DNA of 46,237 nt from a virus. The stretch covers positions 1 through 46,237 of IMG/VR virus record IMGVR_UViG_3300044970_000324; one strand, written 5' to 3'. Positions within the stretch are counted from its first letter, which is position 1, and every line of letters begins with the position of its first letter. Of this stretch, positions 36,424-42,026 are shown piece after piece. The notes under the pieces are model-generated. The model ran no database searches and was not told the origin of the DNA. It saw only the letters and a program-made list of their open reading frames with translations. The position numbers and the translations under genes are program-made.

Positions 36424-37371
36424 ATGCTCGCTACAGACGAATATCTGTGGTCGGAGAAGTATCGTCCCACCAGAATCGCAGATTGCGTTCTTCCGCAAGA
36501 CATTCTAAAGACATTCGAAGAAACTATAGATCGTGGTCAGATTCAAAACATGCTCCTTGCTGGTGGTCCAGGTGTTGGAAAGACCACCGTTGCAAAGGCT
36601 ATATGTGATGAACTTGGGTGCGATTGGATTCTGATCAACTGCTCTGAGGATGGAAACATTGACACCTTGAGGACCAGGATTCGGGACTTTGCTAGTTCCG
36701 TTTCCTTCAATGGTGGTGCCAAGGTTGTCATCCTAGACGAGTTCGACTACTCCAATCCGCAGTCCATGCAGCCAGCACTTCGTGGCTTCATGGAGGAGTT
36801 CTCAAAGAACTGCCGTTTCATTCTAACTTGCAACTACAAGAATCGAATCATTCAGCCTCTGCATTCCCGATGCACGGTCATCGACTTCCGCATTCCTTCG
36901 ACTGAGAAGCCGAAGATGGCAAAGCAGATGATGAAGAGGGTGTGTGCCATCCTCGACTCAGAGGAGATTCAGTACGATCAGAAGGTGATTGCCGAACTGG
37001 TCATGCGGCGGTTTCCCGATTTCCGAAGACTCATCAATGATCTTCAGAAGTATGCCCTTGGTGGGAAGATCGATGTTGGTATCCTTGGCACTACTGCCAC
37101 GGACAAGGTGAACGATCTTGTCGGTCACATGAAGAAGAAGGAGTTTGGTTCGATTCGAAAGTGGGTTGCCAGCAACATTGACAATGACCATGTCGGATTG
37201 TTCCGCAGCATCTATGATTCCATCTATGAAATCCTTGAGCCTCAGTCTATTCCTCAGGCTATCCTCACCCTTGCCGATTATCAGTACAAGTCTGCATTCG
37301 TGGCTGACCAAGAGATCAATACCATGGCTTGCCTTAGCGAACTGATGGTTTCGTGCGAGTTCAAGAAATGA
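36424..37371 (+). CDS. gp44: Clamp loader large subunit gp44
   Basis: The 315-aa product is the AAA+ ATPase of the clamp loader (T4 gp44 is 319 aa). Walker A GGPGVGKTT is at 47-55, Walker B VVILDEFD at 101-108, sensor 1 TCN at 135-137 and the arginine-finger SRC at 148-150. Four copies combine with one gp62 to open gp45 and place it on primed DNA. GGAG precedes the ATG. The stop overlaps the gp62 start as ATGA. Confidence 0.97.
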   Translation: MLATDEYLWSEKYRPTRIADCVLPQDILKTFEETIDRGQIQNMLLAGGPGVGKTTVAKAICDELGCDWILINCSEDGNIDTLRTRIRDFASSVSFNGGAKVVILDEFDYSNPQSMQPALRGFMEEFSKNCRFILTCNYKNRIIQPLHSRCTVIDFRIPSTEKPKMAKQMMKRVCAILDSEEIQYDQKVIAELVMRRFPDFRRLINDLQKYALGGKIDVGILGTTATDKVNDLVGHMKKKEFGSIRKWVASNIDNDHVGLFRSIYDSIYEILEPQSIPQAILTLADYQYKSAFVADQEINTMACLSELMVSCEFKK

Positions 37372-37757
37372 ACGATTCACCATTTGACTTTCTAAACAGC
37401 ATCAATCTCACCAAGAAGAATCTTATCCGTGATGAGGGGAGGGGGGCATCTGAATATGCCCCCTATCTCATGAACAGGGGTCTTTCTCAGTTTCCCGATA
37501 CTATAATGCACGCAAACGAGATGAATATGCGTGGACACCTCGACAAGCAGATGCAGTATGAGTTTCTGCTTCACAGCATCAGACCACGCAAGCGGATTGG
37601 TAAGTGGGCAAAGAAGGAGGATGCCGAGGTCACGCAGAAGATCGTGGACATCTTCGGGTGTTCCGTTCGGAAGGCAGAGGAGATAAAGGCAACCTTGGAC
37701 AAGAAGACCATTGCCAAGATCGTCAAGCGAGAGGCAGAAATGCGTGGAGGAGTCTAA
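37368..37757 (+). CDS. gp62: Clamp loader small subunit gp62
   Basis: The product is 129 aa from the ATG at 37368, which overlaps the gp44 stop as ATGA. It is shorter than T4 gp62 (187 aa) but shares the central GLSQFPDTIMHANEMNMRGH and IRPRKRIGKWAKKED segments. It completes the clamp loader. A strong RNA hairpin lies about 65 nt into the gene (37432-37471). The gene ends just before a small ORF and regA. Confidence 0.88.
   Translation: MNDSPFDFLNSINLTKKNLIRDEGRGASEYAPYLMNRGLSQFPDTIMHANEMNMRGHLDKQMQYEFLLHSIRPRKRIGKWAKKEDAEVTQKIVDIFGCSVRKAEEIKATLDKKTIAKIVKREAEMRGGV
37432..37471 (+). promoter_or_regulatory. Strong RNA hairpin inside the 5' part of gp62
   Basis: GGGGGCAT at 37442-37449 pairs perfectly with ATGCCCCC at 37456-37463 around a 6-nt loop. 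Outside it, ATGAG (37432-37436) can pair with CTCAT (37467-37471). No T-tract follows, so it is not a standard terminator. It could slow ribosomes or attenuate expression of gp62 relative to gp44. Confidence 0.4.
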
Positions 37758-37758
37758 A

Positions 37759-37854
37759 ATGCTAAATATTATCGATATTCGCAAATGTATGATTGATTGG
37801 CGGGGTCGATATGGAAAAAAGGACACTAAACCTCAAGGCAGAGGATTTGCTTGA
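37759..37854 (+). CDS. Possible 31-codon ORF overlapping the regA start
   Basis: The ATG at 37759 is 6 nt downstream of GGAGGAG (37746-37752), one of the best Shine-Dalgarno sequences in the window. The frame encodes 31 residues (starting MLNIIDIRKCMIDWRGRYGK) and stops at the TGA 37852-37854, overlapping the regA start at 37811 by 44 nt in another frame. It may be a small protein, a leader peptide coupling gp62 and regA translation, or chance. The Shine-Dalgarno otherwise has no obvious gene to serve. Confidence 0.3.
   Translation: MLNIIDIRKCMIDWRGRYGKKDTKPQGRGFA
37762..37769 (+). promoter_or_regulatory. Late-promoter-like octamer upstream of regA
   Basis: CTAAATAT is identical to the elements at 17461 and 25753. 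It lies 41 nt before the regA ATG and inside the small ORF at 37759. A late promoter for regA would be surprising from T4, where regA is early, so this may be coincidental. Confidence 0.25.
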
Positions 37855-38227
37855 GGTGACATTAAAGGCAGACGACGACTTTCTCAAGGTTCGGGAAACC
37901 CTTACAAGAATAGGAGTTTCCTCCAAGAAAGAAAACAAGTTGTATCAGAGTTGCCATATACTGCACAAGCGTGGCAAGTTCTACATAGTGCATTTCAAGG
38001 AACTATTTGCCCTTGATGGGCTACCTACAGACATCGATGATACAGACATCGGTCGAAGGAACACGATTGCAAATCTCCTTGAGGAGTGGGGTCTTGTCGA
38101 GATAGTTGACAAGAAGAAGGCGGGGGATCCGATAGTTTCTCTTGCACAGATGAAGATAATCCCACATAAAGAGAAACAGAACTGGGAACTCGTACCTAAA
38201 TACCATATAGGTAAGAAGAAGAACTAA
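37811..38227 (+). CDS. regA: Translational repressor RegA
   Basis: The product is 138 aa from the ATG at 37811 (T4 RegA is 122 aa). An in-frame TTG at 37793 lacks a binding site and is less likely. The match is strong: DFLKVRETLTRIGVSSKKEN, KLYQSCHILHKRGKFYIVHF, IANLLEEWGLVEIVDKK and QNWELVPKYHIGK. RegA binds the initiation regions of many early phage messages, including its own and those of clamp-loader genes in T4, and blocks ribosome binding. It lies after gp44/gp62 as in T4. GGCGGGG precedes the chosen ATG, and a small overlapping ORF covers its initiation region. Confidence 0.94.
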   Translation: MEKRTLNLKAEDLLEVTLKADDDFLKVRETLTRIGVSSKKENKLYQSCHILHKRGKFYIVHFKELFALDGLPTDIDDTDIGRRNTIANLLEEWGLVEIVDKKKAGDPIVSLAQMKIIPHKEKQNWELVPKYHIGKKKN

Positions 38228-38246
38228 ACATCTAGGAGTCTTTGTT

Positions 38247-39530
38247 ATGAAGCCCACGCTTACGCTGTGCATGATTGTGAAGAATGAGTCGCATATCATA
38301 CTTGAGTGTCTCAACTCAGTATACAAGTACATTGACTATTGGGTCATCTGCGACACTGGCTCCACAGACAACACCAAGGAGATCATCACCAACTTCTTTA
38401 AGGAGAAGGGTATTCCTGGTGAGATCCACGACCACGAATGGAAGGACTTTGGTCACAATAGATCCCTTGCGTTCAAGGCTGCTGAAGGCAAGGCAGACTA
38501 TGCATGGGTGATCGACGCAGACGATTACCTTGAGGGAGAAATGGTTCTTCCTTCCACAACGGAAGTCGATAGTTATGCTCTCCGCATCAAGCGTGGAACA
38601 TTCTTCTGGTGGAGAAATCAGATATTCAAGTTGGAATCAAAGTGGGAATACAAGGGTGTTCTCCATGAGTATGCGGCTTGTCAGAAGCCAACTCCAAAAA
38701 TCGTCAAGTTGGAGGGAAACTACAACATTTGCGCTCGTACAATGGGTGGAGCAAGGAATGTCGGAATCTCTCCTATTGAAAAGTACAGCCGAGATGCCGA
38801 GGTTCTTGAGAAGGCGATGTTGGAAGACCCAAACAACACCCGCCATCAGTTCTATCTCGCACAATCCTACTTTGATTCGCAGCAGTGGGACAAGTCCGAT
38901 CAGGCATATCGTAGGCGCGTGGAGATGGGTGGTTGGGAAGAGGAGGTCTTCTACTCCCTCTACCGAATCGCAATGATTGCCGCGATCACCAACAAGACCT
39001 TCGGTGAGATCAAGGAGAAGTTCCTCATGGCATGGAACTATCGCCCAATTCGTGCAGAACCCTTGTATCAGATCGCGAAGATGTACAGGATGGTGAATCA
39101 GCCAAGGCTTTCGAACCTATATGCGTCAATGGCAAAGACCATGCCTTATCCGATACATGACATCCTGTTCATAGACGAGGATGTATATCGTTGGCAGTGT
39201 GATGACGAGATCGCCACGACCTCCATCTACCTTCACAAGTATGATGAAGGTGTCGCGGCATGTGAATCGTTGCTGAAGAATCCAAATCTTCCCGAAACCG
39301 AGAGACCGAGGATTCAGGCAAACCTTGAGGCTTACAAGGCGAAGATGACTGAGATGGCAGGACTGCTAAACGCCATGCGTTCGATGCAGAACCAACAGCC
39401 GCAGACATCGGTGATCAGCCCCATGGAAAACACCCTGAAGCAGCAGGAAGAGGAAGCGACAAAGCGAAAGCGGCTTGAGATGCTTCTTGATAGGAACAAG
39501 AACAAGAAAAAGTTCAAAGCCAGACGATAA
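38247..39530 (+). CDS. Glycosyltransferase family 2 protein with TPR-like region
   Basis: The 427-aa product has an N-terminal GT-A domain: CMIVKNES (8-15), DTGSTDNT (36-43) and the metal-binding DADD (90-93). After residue about 190, helical repeats resembling tetratricopeptide units appear (VLEKAMLEDPNNTRHQFYLA, QSYFDSQQWDKSDQAYRRRV). The C-terminus is rich in Gln, Glu, Lys and Arg. Such GT2-TPR proteins transfer a sugar from a nucleotide sugar to an unidentified acceptor. It sits between regA and dUTPase, away from virion genes. Possible targets are phage DNA, a phage protein or a host surface structure. AGGAG precedes the ATG. Confidence 0.85.
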   Translation: MKPTLTLCMIVKNESHIILECLNSVYKYIDYWVICDTGSTDNTKEIITNFFKEKGIPGEIHDHEWKDFGHNRSLAFKAAEGKADYAWVIDADDYLEGEMVLPSTTEVDSYALRIKRGTFFWWRNQIFKLESKWEYKGVLHEYAACQKPTPKIVKLEGNYNICARTMGGARNVGISPIEKYSRDAEVLEKAMLEDPNNTRHQFYLAQSYFDSQQWDKSDQAYRRRVEMGGWEEEVFYSLYRIAMIAAITNKTFGEIKEKFLMAWNYRPIRAEPLYQIAKMYRMVNQPRLSNLYASMAKTMPYPIHDILFIDEDVYRWQCDDEIATTSIYLHKYDEGVAACESLLKNPNLPETERPRIQANLEAYKAKMTEMAGLLNAMRSMQNQQPQTSVISPMENTLKQQEEEATKRKRLEMLLDRNKNKKKFKARR

Positions 39531-39548
39531 ACAAGGGAGATTTATATC

Positions 39549-40046
39549 ATGCTTAAAGTGTTCAAGGTGAACCCGAATGCTATCGTTCCATCTTTTGCGA
39601 CTGAGCAATCTGCATGTTTCGACCTGACCGCCTGTCTCATGGGTGTGGAGAAGGTAAAGGCTTATACTCGCACGAACGAGCCTATTGAACTTTATTGCAC
39701 GGACAAGGTGGAGATTCCTGCCGAGTTTCGCGTATTGATTCCGACTGGCTTGATATTCGACATCCCCGAAAATCATTCTGTCCGTGTTCACCCACGATCT
39801 GGTCTTTCTTTTAAGAATGGGCTTGTGACGCAGAATGCCGAGGGTATAATCGACGCAGACTATGTCGAGGAATGCTTCGTCATGCTCAAGAACGACTCCT
39901 TGTCAAGGATCACAATTGAGCATGGAATGCGTATTGCTCAGGCAGAGATGGTTCGCAACCTTGACTACATTCTCGTAGAATGTGGCGAAAGACCCAATAA
40001 GAAGACAACGCGAGACGGCGGATTTGGAAGCACTGGAGTCAAATAA
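39549..40046 (+). CDS. dut: dUTPase (dUTP diphosphatase)
   Basis: The 165-aa product has all five trimeric dUTPase motifs: SACFDL (21-26), HPRSGL (81-86), NAEGIIDADY (96-105, with the catalytic Asp), MRIAQAEM (127-134) and the C-terminal RDGGFGSTG (155-163). It converts dUTP to dUMP and diphosphate, keeping uracil out of DNA and supplying thymidylate precursor, which complements the dCMP-deaminase-like gene at 21235. T4 itself uses an unrelated dCTPase/dUTPase (gp56). GGGAG precedes the ATG. Confidence 0.95.
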   Translation: MLKVFKVNPNAIVPSFATEQSACFDLTACLMGVEKVKAYTRTNEPIELYCTDKVEIPAEFRVLIPTGLIFDIPENHSVRVHPRSGLSFKNGLVTQNAEGIIDADYVEECFVMLKNDSLSRITIEHGMRIAQAEMVRNLDYILVECGERPNKKTTRDGGFGSTGVK

Positions 40047-40429
40047 TGTACGGAGGTGAAATGACACGCGAAGAACTGCTCAAGCACCATGAAGTCCTCT
40101 GCAAGCAAGCACGGGAACTCATGGACAAGAAGAACCGAGATTATGCTGGCAATGATGGCAAGGAGCCATTTGCAAACTTCACCCGAGTCGAGGCAATGGG
40201 CATCTGTTCCACGGAACAGGGTTTCATGGTTCGCCTCACGGACAAGATGAGCCGCTTGTCCTCCATTCTTGCATCGGGAAAGAACCATGTAAAGGATGAA
40301 TCCTTTGAGGATACGATGGTCGATGTCATCAACTACATCGTTCTTCTCTCTGCATATCGTCAGGAGAAGAGACTCAAGGCGCAGTATGGCGACTCTCTGT
40401 TCAACTGCACCACAAGGGAACTCTCATGA
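40046..40429 (+). CDS. Nmad1/DUF1599-type nucleotide-related protein
   Basis: The 127-aa all-helical product matches, from memory, the family called nucleotide modification associated domain 1 (DUF1599). Key segments are LMDKKNRDYAGNDGKEPFAN, VRLTDKMSRLSSILAS and ESFEDTMVDVINYIVLLSAY, with acidic residues resembling MazG-type pyrophosphatases. The start is uncertain: ATG 40046 overlaps the dUTPase stop with GGAG 7 nt upstream, while ATG 40061 is preceded by GGAGGTGAA. A role in nucleotide pyrophosphate hydrolysis or modified-base metabolism is inferred, and its dUTPase and methyltransferase neighbours agree with that. Confidence 0.7.
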   Translation: MYGGEMTREELLKHHEVLCKQARELMDKKNRDYAGNDGKEPFANFTRVEAMGICSTEQGFMVRLTDKMSRLSSILASGKNHVKDESFEDTMVDVINYIVLLSAYRQEKRLKAQYGDSLFNCTTRELS

Positions 40430-40692
40430 ATGGATTTCGTCCCGTTGGAAAGTTTGTTGCCCTGAAGGCAGAGTTCGGTGGTCAGAAGACCACTGAGGCT
40501 GGCATCATCTACACGGAGAAGGTGAACTCGCGGTTGGTTTGGTCAAGGGTTGTTGCTGTTGGAGATGGTGTCACCGAAGACATAAAGGTCGGTGACAAGG
40601 CTCTTTGGGACATCACCAAGATCAAGGGAAACCATTTCAAGGAGTTCGACCTCATTCATCAGGAACACATCTACATGGTGGAGCGCGAGTAA
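40426..40692 (+). CDS. GroES-like co-chaperonin
   Basis: The 88-aa product looks like a Cpn10 fold: RPVGKFVALKAE, GGQKTTEAGIIYTEKVNSRL (where the mobile loop and following strand lie), WSRVVAVGDGVTEDIKVGDK, and the end IHQEHIYMVERE. T4 gp31 (111 aa) is a Cpn10 that replaces GroES so that host GroEL can fold gp23. This protein could do the same. It overlaps the previous gene as ATGA. The mobile loop cannot be judged in detail. The fold is supported by pattern and length only. Confidence 0.7.
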   Translation: MNGFRPVGKFVALKAEFGGQKTTEAGIIYTEKVNSRLVWSRVVAVGDGVTEDIKVGDKALWDITKIKGNHFKEFDLIHQEHIYMVERE

Positions 40693-41070
40693 ATGGCATT
40701 TGGATATTCATATTATCTCGACATGTACAACTGCAAGGATGGTGTTGCAGATGACATGGAACTTACATACAGATTTCTGGAGCGAGTGGTTGACAAGATC
40801 GGGATGACCCGAATGAGCCAACCAATCGTCATCCATGGACCAACTCACCTTGGCAGGGAACTCTATCCAGCAAAGGCTGGTGTAAGTGGGTGGGTTCCTC
40901 TGATTGAAAGTGGTATTCAAATCCACTCAATCGAACCCACCCACTTCATCACGCTGGATGTCTATTCTTGCAATAACTTTGATAAGAAGATCATTCTCGA
41001 CTATGCACGGGAATGCTTTGGTTTCGCATCCTTTGAGGAAAACTATTTCGTTCGTGGCAAAGGCTACTGA
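40693..41070 (+). CDS. S-adenosylmethionine decarboxylase-like protein
   Basis: The 125-aa product resembles the prokaryotic AdoMet decarboxylase (SpeD) family found in cyanophages. The segment GWVPLIESGIQIHSIEP carries E72-S73 at the position where SpeD cleaves itself to make its pyruvoyl group, and LDVYSC has C93 at the catalytic-acid position. The usual residue after the serine is His (ESH); here it is Gly, so activity is uncertain. An active enzyme would make decarboxylated AdoMet for spermidine synthesis, and polyamines help package DNA. The gene begins directly after the previous stop. Confidence 0.7.
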   Translation: MAFGYSYYLDMYNCKDGVADDMELTYRFLERVVDKIGMTRMSQPIVIHGPTHLGRELYPAKAGVSGWVPLIESGIQIHSIEPTHFITLDVYSCNNFDKKIILDYARECFGFASFEENYFVRGKGY

Positions 41071-41072
41071 AT

Positions 41073-42011
41073 ATGAACTACAAGATCATACAAGGTGATT
41101 GTCGTGAAGCACTCAAGCAAATTGATGCAGATTCTGTTCATACTTGCGTTACCTCACCCCCGTACTTCGGACTTCGTGACTACGGAGGTGGTGAGGGAGA
41201 GATTGGATCGGAGCAGGAAGTCAACGAGTATGTTCAAGCACTCGTTGATGTATTCCGTGAAGTTCGCCGCTGTTTGCGTCCTGATGGCACTCTATGGTTG
41301 AATCTTGGTGATTCATACATGGCACAGAAGAATGTCGCTCCTCCACCACAATCGATTGGTGGGCAGCGAGACATGCCTACATTCATTCCTGGAAATCGCA
41401 GGGAGCAGAAGGGTCTGAAGCACAAGGATCTCATTGGTATTCCTTGGAGAGTTGCATTTGCTCTACAAGCAGATGGTTGGTGGTTGCGACAGGATATCAT
41501 TTGGTCAAAGCCAAATCCTATGCCTGAAAGTGTTACTGATCGTTGCACAAAGAGTCATGAGTACATCTTTCTTCTTTCCAAGAAGTCTCATTACTACTAT
41601 GACCATGAGGCAATCAAGGAACCAGCACAGAACTGGGGAACTCGCAATCGCGATGAGATGCGTGATGGAACCACAGATCCGAAGTTGAAGCATCATGGTT
41701 TGAAGGGTAAGCCAGACGAGGAGAATCCCATGAAGAACAAGCGGTCTGTTTGGACGGTCAATACCAAGGGATACAAGGGAGCGCACTTCGCCGTCTATCC
41801 AAAGAATCTTATTCTTCCCTGCATTCTTGCAGGATGTCCCGAAGGCGGCACGGTACTTGACCCGTTCACAGGATCGGGAACCACAGCGGTCGTTGCCCTT
41901 GAGAACAATAGGAACTTTGTGGGAACTGAACTGAATCCCGAATACATTCAGTTGGCAGAGAACAGAATCAAAGAAGAGATCCCAACAACTCTTGCATCTG
42001 TGATGCAATGA
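41073..42011 (+). CDS. DNA methyltransferase, beta-class (N4-C or N6-A)
   Basis: The 312-aa product has the permuted order typical of beta-type DNA methyltransferases: catalytic TSPPYFGLRDYG (27-38) near the N-terminus and the AdoMet-binding DPFTGSGTT (263-271) near the C-terminus, then NFVGTELNPEYIQLAENRI. SPPY is found in both N4-cytosine and N6-adenine enzymes. No restriction enzyme gene is nearby, so it is a solitary methylase that could protect phage DNA or mark it for regulation. The preceding gene ends 2 nt upstream, with AAAGG in its last codons. Confidence 0.92.
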   Translation: MNYKIIQGDCREALKQIDADSVHTCVTSPPYFGLRDYGGGEGEIGSEQEVNEYVQALVDVFREVRRCLRPDGTLWLNLGDSYMAQKNVAPPPQSIGGQRDMPTFIPGNRREQKGLKHKDLIGIPWRVAFALQADGWWLRQDIIWSKPNPMPESVTDRCTKSHEYIFLLSKKSHYYYDHEAIKEPAQNWGTRNRDEMRDGTTDPKLKHHGLKGKPDEENPMKNKRSVWTVNTKGYKGAHFAVYPKNLILPCILAGCPEGGTVLDPFTGSGTTAVVALENNRNFVGTELNPEYIQLAENRIKEEIPTTLASVMQ

Positions 42012-42019
42012 GATATACT
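41992..42019 (+). promoter_or_regulatory. Sigma70-type promoter for gp43
   Basis: TTGCAT (41992-41997) and TATACT (42014-42019) are 16 nt apart at the end of the methyltransferase gene. The -10 box ends 7 nt before the gp43 ATG at 42027, and TACCTCT in between is not a ribosome-binding site. This predicts a leaderless polymerase message. Confidence 0.55.
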
Positions 42020-42026
42020 TACCTCT

